In this document: positions 20,678-29,793 of the stretch, piece after piece
How positions within the stretch are numbered: position 1 is the stretch's first letter
Layout of the letters: each line of letters opens with the position of its first letter
Source: Alphaproteobacteria bacterium
GTDB taxonomy: Bacteria; Pseudomonadota; Alphaproteobacteria; Sphingomonadales; Emcibacteraceae
Assembly (NCBI GenBank): GCA_002401455.1
Contig: NVTE01000009.1
Span: forward strand, 1-64,000
Reading direction: 5' to 3'
DNA length: 64,000 nucleotides
The notes under the pieces: generated by a model
The model's input: only the letters and a program-made list of their open reading frames with translations
Databases searched by the model: none
Told to the model about the DNA's origin: nothing
Program-made: the position numbers and the translations under genes

Positions 20678-21906
20678 TGACCCTTGATCTTTTTGATAAA
20701 TTTGACCCGATCCTGAAGGATTACAACAGCCTGCCCGACGGGGCTGCCAATCCTTTCACCGTCAGCATGGAAAAAGTTCTGTCGCCGACGACCGCCATTA
20801 TCAATGGCCGGGAAACCATCCTTGCCGGCACCAATAATTATATGGGCATGACCTTTAATGCGGAATGTATCGCCGCCGCCCAAGAAGCCTTAAGCACCCA
20901 GGGCACTGGCACCACCGGTTCGCGAGTCCTCAATGGCACCTATAACAGCCATAAGCAACTGGAAACCACCCTGAAAGAATTCTACGGTACCGACCATGCC
21001 ATCGTTTTTTCCACCGGGTATCAGGCCAATCTCGGCGTTATCTCCACCCTGGCCGGGCCTAAAGACTATGTGGTCATTGATGCCGACAGTCATGCCAGCA
21101 TTTATGACGGCTGTGCCATGGGCAACGCCACCGTCGTCCGTTTCAAGCATAATAACCCGGAAAATCTTGATAAACGTCTGACCCGTATCCGCCGGGATGA
21201 CCCGGAAGCCGGCATTCTGGTGGTGCTCGAAGGCGTCTATAGCATGCTCGGTGATCAGGCTCCCCTGAAAGAACTGACCAGAATTTCCAAAGATCACAAG
21301 GCCTATGTCCTGGTGGACGAAGCCCATTCCATTGGTGTCTTCGGCGAAACCGGTCGCGGTGTCGCCCAGGAACAGGGCGTTGAGGATCAGGTCGACTTCA
21401 TCATCGGTACTTTCAGCAAGAGCGTCGGCACCATTGGCGGCTATTGTGTCTCCAACCATCCGAAATTCGAGGCCCTGCGCCTGGTCTGCCGACCCTATAT
21501 CTTCACCGCCTCTCTGCCGCCGTCTGTGGTCGCCTCGGCCACTAAGGCCCTGGAACTGATTGCCAGCACCAATCTGCGCAGCAAACTGCTGGATAATTCC
21601 AGGAAGCTCAACAAAGGGCTGAAATCAATCGGGTTTACCATGGGCACCACCGGGGAAAGCCCCATCGCCGCCATCATCGTCGACGACCAGAATACCGCCA
21701 TTGCTTTCTGGGGCGAAATGCTCAAGGAAGGCGTTTATGTCAATCTGGCCCTGCCGCCAGCAACGCCAAACCGCCTCAATCTGATGCGCTGCAGCCTGTC
21801 TGCCGCTCATACTTTTGAGCAGATTGACTTTATGCTGGAAAAATTCGAATTGGTCGGCAAAAAACTGGGCCTGATCCAGGAAGTCTCCGCCCGGGCCACA
21901 GCTTAA
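20677..21906 (+). CDS. spt: serine palmitoyltransferase (alpha-oxoamine synthase family)
   Basis: NNYMGMTFNAECIAAAQEALSTQGTGTTGSRVLNGTYNSHKQLE ... VDEAHSIGVFGETGRGVAQEQG ... GTFSKSVGTIGGY; ACP plus acyl-ACP ligase neighbours. Confidence 0.88.
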   Translation: MTLDLFDKFDPILKDYNSLPDGAANPFTVSMEKVLSPTTAIINGRETILAGTNNYMGMTFNAECIAAAQEALSTQGTGTTGSRVLNGTYNSHKQLETTLKEFYGTDHAIVFSTGYQANLGVISTLAGPKDYVVIDADSHASIYDGCAMGNATVVRFKHNNPENLDKRLTRIRRDDPEAGILVVLEGVYSMLGDQAPLKELTRISKDHKAYVLVDEAHSIGVFGETGRGVAQEQGVEDQVDFIIGTFSKSVGTIGGYCVSNHPKFEALRLVCRPYIFTASLPPSVVASATKALELIASTNLRSKLLDNSRKLNKGLKSIGFTMGTTGESPIAAIIVDDQNTAIAFWGEMLKEGVYVNLALPPATPNRLNLMRCSLSAAHTFEQIDFMLEKFELVGKKLGLIQEVSARATA

Positions 21907-21913
21907 CCTGGCC

Positions 21914-22912
21914 CTAGCTTAATCTGATGAATTTCAGGCGCTCTGTCACGGTCACGAACAGTTCACCGGCCTCATCGGCCTCATAATAACTGCCGTCGAG
22001 GACAAATGGAGTCTCCAGCACAATCCGCGCATGCTGAATCTCGGCAATGATATTGCCCGCGTGATCTATGCCGTCATAATTGCCCCGCAGCATAAGCTTG
22101 CCGGTTTCCAGAACCGCCTGGGGTGTATTTTCAACACTGATGAAATGCGCTTTATCCTGACGGTGCCCCAAGGTGTGCTCTGTGCCCCCCTTTGGTCCGA
22201 TAGAGATGCCCCAGAAGGCCTGATCAAGAGTGGTGATCAGGACCATGAAAAAATGCCCGACAACGGCGCCCCGCTGATTGCGGTTAATGCGGATGGCCTC
22301 GTCAAGGCTGAACTTTCCCAGGGCGCTGCGGTAGGCCTTCTGAATCAATGCGATGACATTCAGCCCGGTGCGCATGCGGTACAGAAAACCACGGGCGGAT
22401 ATTTTACCCTGGAATACTCTTTTTCGCTTGATGATATCGCCAGCGCAAAAGAAAAGCCCATACAGATACCCAATCCCTCTGACCCCCTCAAGCTTGATCA
22501 GGGGATATTCTGTCACCCGGGTCAGCAAATCGCCCTTTTGATGATGCGCCAAAAGGGTTTTCAGGGCGAGGTGGGGTTCGGTCTGGTTTGCACCAAGATT
22601 ACCGGCGACGATATTATTGTCGCCCGCTGGCAGGATGGCCAGGGGAATATCCATCTTCTTCAACATCTCTTTTTCAATGATATGTTCAAAGATGGCAGAG
22701 GTAAGGGCCCGGTCGCCGACGATTACAATCGCCTCGACCTCCGCCTGCTGAAACCGGGTCAGGGCTTCGGCAATATCCTTATGCTTTTCGACCTCATAAT
22801 GGAAGATGCCCGATCCGTTGGCGATGACGGCACGAATCCTGTCCATCTCCCCGGTCCCTTTAAATGAGGACGGACTGCTTAAAATAGCGATAATTCCCAA
22901 CTGCACTTCCAT
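21914..22912 (-). CDS. diacylglycerol/ceramide-kinase-like protein (DAGK_cat fold, divergent)
   Basis: IVIVGDRALTSAIFEHIIE ... IPLAILPAGDNNIVAGNLG, aligns by eye with the DAGK GGDGT..LPLGTxNDFA region; location in sphingolipid cluster. Confidence 0.7.
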   Translation of the reverse strand: MEVQLGIIAILSSPSSFKGTGEMDRIRAVIANGSGIFHYEVEKHKDIAEALTRFQQAEVEAIVIVGDRALTSAIFEHIIEKEMLKKMDIPLAILPAGDNNIVAGNLGANQTEPHLALKTLLAHHQKGDLLTRVTEYPLIKLEGVRGIGYLYGLFFCAGDIIKRKRVFQGKISARGFLYRMRTGLNVIALIQKAYRSALGKFSLDEAIRINRNQRGAVVGHFFMVLITTLDQAFWGISIGPKGGTEHTLGHRQDKAHFISVENTPQAVLETGKLMLRGNYDGIDHAGNIIAEIQHARIVLETPFVLDGSYYEADEAGELFVTVTERLKFIRLS

Positions 22913-23079
22913 TGTTTTAGTATAAGTGTTTTATTATTTAATATTACTTATTATTTTTGGCCTCATAAAAACCATAAAATCCATTCATGAGGTAAAAAAA
23001 TATTTTCTTTTGACTATATTATTCTATACCAAAAGCTATTAGTTTGAAATTAGGCTAAATCAAGATTAAAAGCGACTTA

Positions 23080-24255
23080 ATGCTGAAAAAAATTGATATA
23101 TATATATTACGGCAAATAATTGTCCCCCTGTTCGTAACGCTCGGCATATCGGCGCTGCTGCTATTGCTTGAAAAAATGCTCAGTCTGTTTGATTTTGTTA
23201 TCAATCAGGGCGGACCGATTGATATTGTCTGGCGCATGCTGGGCAATCTGATGCCCCAGTATCTGACCCTGGTCCTGCCCCTGTCCATGTTTCTGGGGGT
23301 ATTGCTGGCGGTCCGCAAATTTGCACTCAACAGCGAACTGGACGCCATGCTGGCGGCGGGCATGAGCCTCAACCGGCTGATCGTATCGTGCATTTATATC
23401 GCCGTCATCCTGCTGATCGTCAATGTCATCGTGGTCGGCTTTGTCCAGCCCTATAGCCGTTATACCTATCAGGGTCTGGTCTTTGACATCCGAAGCGGGG
23501 CCCTGGGGGCCAGCATCAAGGCCGGAGAATTTACCTCGCTGGGCAATGGCCTGACCCTGCGGATCGAAGAATCCCGGGATTCAGGCCGGGAACTGATTGA
23601 TATTTTCGCCCAGAAAGAATCCGCCGACGGCCGCATTCAGTCCATCAGCGCCAAAAAAGGCAACTTTTTTATCTCGCCCGACAAACGCTATATGATCCTC
23701 AGGCTCTATGATGGAACTCTGATTGACCTGGACATCACCCAAAGCCGCCCCAGTATTGTTAATTTTGATTTGCATGACCTGCCACTGGCCGTACCCAATT
23801 TCGCCACCTTCCGGGAGCGGGGCGAAGAAGCCAAGGAAATGACCATCCTTGAACTGTGGCAGGCACGCAACAGTGATGACCCGGAGATCATTGCCATGAT
23901 CCATTCCCGCACCGCCCGTGCTCTCTCGATATTGATTGTTCCGTTTCTGGCGGTCCCGCTCGGGCTGGTGGCCAAACGGTCCGGCCGGGCACTTGGCATT
24001 ACGGTCGGGGTTGTCATTCTGCTGATTTACCACAAAATTCTGGAATTTGGCCTGGGATTTTCCGCCACCGGGGATGTTTCTCCCTGGCTGGTGATCTGGC
24101 TGCCGACGCTGTTGCTGATCCTACTCACCGCCCGATTATATTACATTGGGACCTACAAAGTCGGCGGCCTGCCGCTGAGAAGGATTGAAATTATCTACGA
24201 AGTAACAGTCGATGCCATAAGCCGCATGATCAACCGGTTACGGGCGGTAAATTAA
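23080..24255 (+). CDS. LptF/LptG (YjgP/YjgQ) family permease
   Basis: LKKIDIYILRQIIVPLFVTLGISALLLLLEKMLSLFDFVINQGGP; six-TM LptFG pattern. Confidence 0.9.
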   Translation: MLKKIDIYILRQIIVPLFVTLGISALLLLLEKMLSLFDFVINQGGPIDIVWRMLGNLMPQYLTLVLPLSMFLGVLLAVRKFALNSELDAMLAAGMSLNRLIVSCIYIAVILLIVNVIVVGFVQPYSRYTYQGLVFDIRSGALGASIKAGEFTSLGNGLTLRIEESRDSGRELIDIFAQKESADGRIQSISAKKGNFFISPDKRYMILRLYDGTLIDLDITQSRPSIVNFDLHDLPLAVPNFATFRERGEEAKEMTILELWQARNSDDPEIIAMIHSRTARALSILIVPFLAVPLGLVAKRSGRALGITVGVVILLIYHKILEFGLGFSATGDVSPWLVIWLPTLLLILLTARLYYIGTYKVGGLPLRRIEIIYEVTVDAISRMINRLRAVN

Positions 24256-24256
24256 G

Positions 24257-25384
24257 ATGGAAAGATTTCTCAAATATTCCAGCCACCTGGGAGGGATCAT
24301 TAATCCGGGTAGTATGGACATCTATGTGGCCAAACTGTTTGCCAGCCGCTATATTTTTATTCTGTGTGGGCTGGTGGCGACGCTGCAAATGCTCGACTTA
24401 TTGTCAGAATCTGATAATATTCTGGCCGGAGAAGGCGCGGTTTACACAGACCTTTGGCGTTATGTTACCTTAAGAACCCCAACCTTACTCTCGCTGTTCT
24501 CGCCCTTTGTCGCCCTGCTATCTGCCATCATGTGCCTGGCCGGCCTCAATGTGCACAGCGAAATTATCATCATGAAAACCGCCGGCTGGTCGGCGTTCAG
24601 AATTATCACACCCATGATCATGGTATCCCTGTTGATCGGCGCCCTGCATTTTGTCTTCACCGAGACCGTGACCATCGGGGCCAAGGCGGAGCTTCGCAAC
24701 TGGAAAGAAAATAAATATGCCACTGACCTGCCCCCGGCACCGGATACAGTCTATGATACCTGGGTCAATGATGGCAATAACCTGATCAAGGCGGAAAGTG
24801 CCAGCCGCAACGGCAGCATCCTGCTACTGGACAAGGTCACCCAGTATATCCGGGATAAAGACCTGCGCATCACATCCCTAATCAAGGCTGATTTTGCCGT
24901 CTACCGCGATGGAAAGTGGACCATGTTTGAGGTCAGGGAATTTGACATCCGGACCCTGAAAGTGACCCCCATGGAAAATCTGGTCTGGGAAACGGGCATT
25001 CTGCCGGAACGGTTCATCGCCCTGGCCCTCAAGCCGGATCAGGTGAATTTGCAACGGCTCAGGACCGCCATTACTCAGCTCAAGAAAGAAGGCCACAATA
25101 CCGCAGGCTTTGAAACCATGCTCTATCAAAAATTTGTCTCACCCCTCAGCACCTTGCTGATGCCCCTTCTGGCGGGCTTGGCAGCTTTCGGACTGCATCG
25201 GGGCGGTGGACTGTTCGCCCGTATTGCCCTGACCGGAGCTATGGGTTTTGGCTATTTTGTTATCAACAACCTGTTTGTCGCCCTCGGTCAGTATGGCGCG
25301 GTGCCCCCGCTGGTTGGTGCCTGGTTGCCCTTTTTACTATTTTTCCTCACCGGCCTGTCTTTCATCCTGCTCACAGAAGAATAA
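24257..25384 (+). CDS. LptF/LptG (YjgP/YjgQ) family permease
   Basis: MDIYVAKLFASRYIFILCGLVATLQMLDLLSESDNIL ... NVHSEIIIMKTAGWSAFRI. Confidence 0.9.
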   Translation: MERFLKYSSHLGGIINPGSMDIYVAKLFASRYIFILCGLVATLQMLDLLSESDNILAGEGAVYTDLWRYVTLRTPTLLSLFSPFVALLSAIMCLAGLNVHSEIIIMKTAGWSAFRIITPMIMVSLLIGALHFVFTETVTIGAKAELRNWKENKYATDLPPAPDTVYDTWVNDGNNLIKAESASRNGSILLLDKVTQYIRDKDLRITSLIKADFAVYRDGKWTMFEVREFDIRTLKVTPMENLVWETGILPERFIALALKPDQVNLQRLRTAITQLKKEGHNTAGFETMLYQKFVSPLSTLLMPLLAGLAAFGLHRGGGLFARIALTGAMGFGYFVINNLFVALGQYGAVPPLVGAWLPFLLFFLTGLSFILLTEE

Positions 25385-25404
25385 CTCAGATTAAGAGACC
25401 TCAT

Positions 25405-26550
25405 ATGACGACACCAATCACCATCAAAGAAGTGACCAGCAAACAGGACCTGAAGCGGTTCGTCACATTGCCCTGGAGCCTCTATAAAGACGACCCCAAC
25501 TGGGTTGCCCCCCTGGTCATGGAACGGATGGAGGTCCTGGACCAGAAGAAGAACCCTTATTTTGAACATGCCCGGGCCAAACTGTGGCTCGCGCTCAAAG
25601 ACGGGGTGGTTGTCGGCCGGATCACGGCACAGATTGATGAGCTTGTGGAACAACGGCATCAGGAGAAAATTGGCCATTTCGGCTTTTTTGAATGCATCAA
25701 TGACCAGAAGGCCGCCGGGGCGCTGCTGGACACCGCCATGGCTTGGCTGAAAAGTGACGGCCGGACCAAGGTGATCGGCCCCTTCAGCCTGTCGATCAAT
25801 GAAGAAGCCGGCATGCTGGTCGACGGATTTGATACCCCGCCCAGCCTGATGATGAATCACGCCCTGCCCTATTACCAGGACCTGATGTCTGCCTACGGTA
25901 TGGAGAAAATCAAGGACCTCTGGGCCTATTACCTGAGATTTGACAAGGACGTATTGCCCCCGACCATCAATAAACTGATCAAGCGCAGCATGCGGGATGG
26001 CAAAGTCCGACTGCGTAAGATCAATATGAAAAATTATGAACAGGATATGAAAACCATCCTCGATATCTTTAACGATGCCTGGTCGGAAAACTGGATGGCC
26101 CTGCCCTTCACCGATGCCGAACTGGCCAAAACAATCAAGGATTTGAAACTTCTAATCAGGCCGAATTTCACCTATATTGCCGAATATGACGGCGTGCCCA
26201 TGGCCATGATGGTGACCCTGCCCAACCTCAATGAAATTATTGCGGATCTCGACGGAAAATTACTCCCCCTTGGCATCTTCAAGCTATTGTGGCGGCTGAA
26301 AGTGAACCCGACCTATAAAACCGTACGGGTGCCCCTGATGGGGGTCCGGAAAGAATTCCAGAATACCGTTGTCGGCGGGGCCATGGCCTTTGCCCTGATA
26401 GAGGAATGCCGCCAGCAGGCGGAAAAGGCCGGCTGCACCCACGCGGAGCTGTCCTGGGTCCTGGAAGACAACACCCGCCTGACAAAAATGCTCGAGACCA
26501 TCGGCTGCTGGCGCTACAAAAATTACCGCATGTACACAAAAGAACTGTGA
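25405..26550 (+). CDS. GNAT-fold N-acyltransferase, bacterial ceramide synthase (bCerS)-like
   Basis: 381 aa; LPWSLYKDDPNWVAPLVMERMEVLDQKKNPYFEHARAKLWLALKDGVVVGRI; follows the sphingolipid operon genes. Confidence 0.78.
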   Translation: MTTPITIKEVTSKQDLKRFVTLPWSLYKDDPNWVAPLVMERMEVLDQKKNPYFEHARAKLWLALKDGVVVGRITAQIDELVEQRHQEKIGHFGFFECINDQKAAGALLDTAMAWLKSDGRTKVIGPFSLSINEEAGMLVDGFDTPPSLMMNHALPYYQDLMSAYGMEKIKDLWAYYLRFDKDVLPPTINKLIKRSMRDGKVRLRKINMKNYEQDMKTILDIFNDAWSENWMALPFTDAELAKTIKDLKLLIRPNFTYIAEYDGVPMAMMVTLPNLNEIIADLDGKLLPLGIFKLLWRLKVNPTYKTVRVPLMGVRKEFQNTVVGGAMAFALIEECRQQAEKAGCTHAELSWVLEDNTRLTKMLETIGCWRYKNYRMYTKEL

Positions 26551-26631
26551 ACAGACATATTCCTGCCCCATATGCCTGCCAATGTGGCCCTATTGAAACT
26601 ATAAAATACACCAATTACCGGACCAGAATAT

Positions 26632-27291
26632 ATGCCTGAAGATCAGATGACACCCCCAAAAAAAACATTGTTCCAGCGGATGAAAACCTATTTCATCACC
26701 GGCCTTGTCGTCGCCTCACCTGTGGGGATCACCATCTATCTGGCTCTGGCGTTCATTGACCTGATTGACCGCAACGTCAAACCCCTGATCCCCGATGCCT
26801 ATAACCCCGAAACCTATCTGCCCTTCCCCCTGCCGGGCCTGGGCCTGGTGTTTCTGTTTTTGATGCTGACAGTGCTCGGATTTTTTGCCGCCAATTTTCT
26901 CGGCAAATATCTGATCCGGGTCGGCGAGCGACTGCTCAACCGCATGCCGGTAATCCGTAGCGTTTATAACACCCTGAAGCAAATTTTCGAGACCGTAATT
27001 TCCGAAAATAAAGGCAGTTTTCAGGAAGTGGTGCTGATCGAATATCCGCGCAAGGACCTGTGGGCCATCGCCTTCATCTCCGGGGAAAATACCGGAGAAA
27101 TACAGGAAAAGCTGAGCCATGACGTGGTCAATGTCTTCCTGCCGACAACGCCAAATCCCACATCGGGCTTTCTGTTATTTGTGCCCCGGAAAGATATTAT
27201 CCGGCTCGACATGAGCCCCGATGAGGGGGCAAAATATGTCATCTCAGCCGGCTTGGTCGACCCCAGCAACCTGCCCCGAAAAGAAGACTGA
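26632..27291 (+). CDS. DUF502 family membrane protein
   Basis: MKTYFITGLVVASPVGITIYLALAFIDLIDR ... NRMPVIRSVYNTLKQIFETV ... TTPNPTSGFLLFVPRKDI. Confidence 0.92.
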   Translation: MPEDQMTPPKKTLFQRMKTYFITGLVVASPVGITIYLALAFIDLIDRNVKPLIPDAYNPETYLPFPLPGLGLVFLFLMLTVLGFFAANFLGKYLIRVGERLLNRMPVIRSVYNTLKQIFETVISENKGSFQEVVLIEYPRKDLWAIAFISGENTGEIQEKLSHDVVNVFLPTTPNPTSGFLLFVPRKDIIRLDMSPDEGAKYVISAGLVDPSNLPRKED

Positions 27292-27297
27292 AGCTCC

Positions 27298-29391
27298 TCA
27301 GCCTGAAGTCAGGTATTTAACCCCTTCGTCCCGTTCAAACAGATACAGCAGAACCCGCAGCGCCCGGCCACGGTCACTGTTCAGGTCCGGGTCTTTTTCC
27401 AGGATCAGCCGGGCATCATCCCGGGCCATGGCGATCAGAGGACCATGCTCCTCAATACTGGCGACCCGGAAGTCAGGCATACCGCTTTGCCGGGTGCCGA
27501 GCAATTCTCCGGCCCCGCGCAGGCGCAGGTCCTCTTCGGCGATCAGGAAACCGTCATCGGTCTCCCGCATGATTTTCAGACGGGCTTTTGCCGCCTCACC
27601 CTTTAAGGCACCATAGAGTAGTAAACAGGTGGATTTTTCCATCCCCCGCCCGACCCGGCCGCGCAACTGGTGTAATTGGGACAGGCCAAATCTTTCCGCA
27701 TGCTCAATCACCATGATGCTGGCCTCGGGTACATCGACTCCGACCTCAACCACGGTGGTCGCTACCAGCACAGAAATCTCGCCCCGGACAAAATGGTCCA
27801 TGACCGCATCTTTTTCTTTCGCCTTCATCTTGCCGTGAACCAGCCCGACCCGGGGGCCGAAAATCTGTTCCAAATGGCGAAAGCGCTCTTCTGCTGCCGC
27901 CAAGTCCAGCACCTCGGACTCTTCGACCAGCGGGCAGATCCAGAAGGCCCGGGTGCCAGCGTCCACCGCCCGGCGAATGCCCTGAACCACATCATCAAGC
28001 CGGTTCAGGGGCACGACCCGGGTATCAATGGCTTTGCGTCCCGGTGGTTTTTCTGTCAGCTGCGAGACATCCATATCGCCGTACGCGGTCAGGGTCAGGG
28101 TCCGGGGAATCGGCGTCGCGGTCATGGCCAACACATCCATGGTCGTGCCCGGCCGCCCCTTGGCCGACAGGGCCATGCGCTGCTCAACCCCGAATCGGTG
28201 CTGCTCATCGATGACCGCAAACCCCAGGTCATGATAGTGGACATCTTTCTGGAACAGGGCATGGGTGCCGACCAGAATGTCAATCTTGCCCGCCTGCAGA
28301 TCGTCCAGCAGCAGGGCCCGGGCCTTGCCCTTGTCCCGGCCGGTCAGGATCGCGACCCGCACTTCCATGCCTGTCGTCATCTGGCACAGGCCGGCATAAT
28401 GCTGACGGGCTAATATTTCGGTCGGTGCGATCATCGCCGCCTGGACCCCGTTGCCGACCGCCACCAGCATAGCCAGCAGCGCGACCACGGTCTTGCCGCT
28501 GCCCACATCGCCCTGCAGCAGGCGCATCATGGCAAAAGGCTGGGCCAGGTCCTGTTCAATCTCCGCCCCACTGCGCACCTGGGCCCCGGTCAACTGATAG
28601 GGCAGGTTATCCAAAAGCTGTTGTTTCAGGGGACCCTTGGCGATCAGGGACCGGCCTTTTTTCTTTTGATTCTGCCGGCGCATGATCTCCAGCGCCAGCT
28701 GGTTGGCCAGAAATTCATCATAGGCCAGCCGGGTCCGGGCCAGGCTAGCCGCCAACAGGTCCGCCGGGCTTTCTGGCTGATGGGCATTTTTCATGGCCTC
28801 AATCCAGCTGGGCCAGCCTTCCCGTTTCAGCAAGGGCGCATCCTGCCATTCGGGCAGGTCGACCAAACGGTCAAGGGCACCCCGGACAATCTTGGCCATG
28901 ACCTTGCCACTGATGCCGGCGGTCAGCGGATAGACCGGCTCGACCCCGGGAATCTGGCCCCGCTGTTCCGGCAGCAGCATATAGTCCGGGTGGGTCATTT
29001 GAAGCTGGGAATTATAGACCTCGACCCGGCCACTGATCAGGCGCAGCTCGCCCTCGGGCAGTTGGCGCTGGATATAGTCGCCCTTGACATGAAAAAAGAT
29101 CAGCTGCAATTTGCCCGTATCATCATGGCACCAGACCCGGTAGGGCCGCTTGCTGCCCCGGGGTGGAATATCATGGTCATCGATGGTCACCTCAACCGTG
29201 ACGATCTGGTCATAGGTGATATCGGTCAGCGCCGGACTGGCACTGCGGTCGATGATATCCACCGGCAAATGCCAGAATAGGTCCAGCACCCGGCGGCCGA
29301 TGATTTTCTCCAGCAGGGTAGCAATCCGCCCGCCGACACCGGGCAGACTGATCGTATCGGCAAAAAAGGGATATAATATTTCTGGACGCAT
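27298..29391 (-). CDS. recG: ATP-dependent DNA helicase RecG
   Basis: 697 aa; RLLQGDVGSGKTVVALLAML, DEQHRFGVEQR, TATPIPRTL, QLRGRVGRG. Confidence 0.97.
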   Translation of the reverse strand: MRPEILYPFFADTISLPGVGGRIATLLEKIIGRRVLDLFWHLPVDIIDRSASPALTDITYDQIVTVEVTIDDHDIPPRGSKRPYRVWCHDDTGKLQLIFFHVKGDYIQRQLPEGELRLISGRVEVYNSQLQMTHPDYMLLPEQRGQIPGVEPVYPLTAGISGKVMAKIVRGALDRLVDLPEWQDAPLLKREGWPSWIEAMKNAHQPESPADLLAASLARTRLAYDEFLANQLALEIMRRQNQKKKGRSLIAKGPLKQQLLDNLPYQLTGAQVRSGAEIEQDLAQPFAMMRLLQGDVGSGKTVVALLAMLVAVGNGVQAAMIAPTEILARQHYAGLCQMTTGMEVRVAILTGRDKGKARALLLDDLQAGKIDILVGTHALFQKDVHYHDLGFAVIDEQHRFGVEQRMALSAKGRPGTTMDVLAMTATPIPRTLTLTAYGDMDVSQLTEKPPGRKAIDTRVVPLNRLDDVVQGIRRAVDAGTRAFWICPLVEESEVLDLAAAEERFRHLEQIFGPRVGLVHGKMKAKEKDAVMDHFVRGEISVLVATTVVEVGVDVPEASIMVIEHAERFGLSQLHQLRGRVGRGMEKSTCLLLYGALKGEAAKARLKIMRETDDGFLIAEEDLRLRGAGELLGTRQSGMPDFRVASIEEHGPLIAMARDDARLILEKDPDLNSDRGRALRVLLYLFERDEGVKYLTSG

Positions 29392-29475
29392 GCGTTTATA
29401 TTTGATTCATGTTGCTATTTTTCCTATCACTACCCTAAACCTTTAACCCTGAACCCACAATAGATTGTAGCAGCT

Positions 29476-29793
29476 ATGCCCTCATTTGATGCCCCCGGCT
29501 TTATCGAACCCGCTATCGACGACAGCGAGTCCCTCGTGATTCGCCGCAAACGGCTGAAATTCAGAAGCCAGCACCGGGGCATCAAGGAAGCTGATATCCT
29601 GCTGGGCCATTTCGCCGACCGCCATGTGGACGGACTCAGTGTGCCGCAACTGGACCGCTATGAGAATCTGCTGCGCGAACCGGACCTGAAAATTGTCGCC
29701 TGGATCACCAAGGACGCCCCGGCTCCGGAACATTTACAGAATGATGTTATGGACATGCTACAAGCCCTCGATTACCTCAAGATTATCACGTGA
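29476..29793 (+). CDS. sdhE: FAD assembly factor SdhE (succinate dehydrogenase assembly factor 2)
   Basis: RKRLKFRSQHRGIKEADILLGHFADRH ... LDRYENLLREPDLKIVAWITK. Confidence 0.9.
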   Translation: MPSFDAPGFIEPAIDDSESLVIRRKRLKFRSQHRGIKEADILLGHFADRHVDGLSVPQLDRYENLLREPDLKIVAWITKDAPAPEHLQNDVMDMLQALDYLKIIT

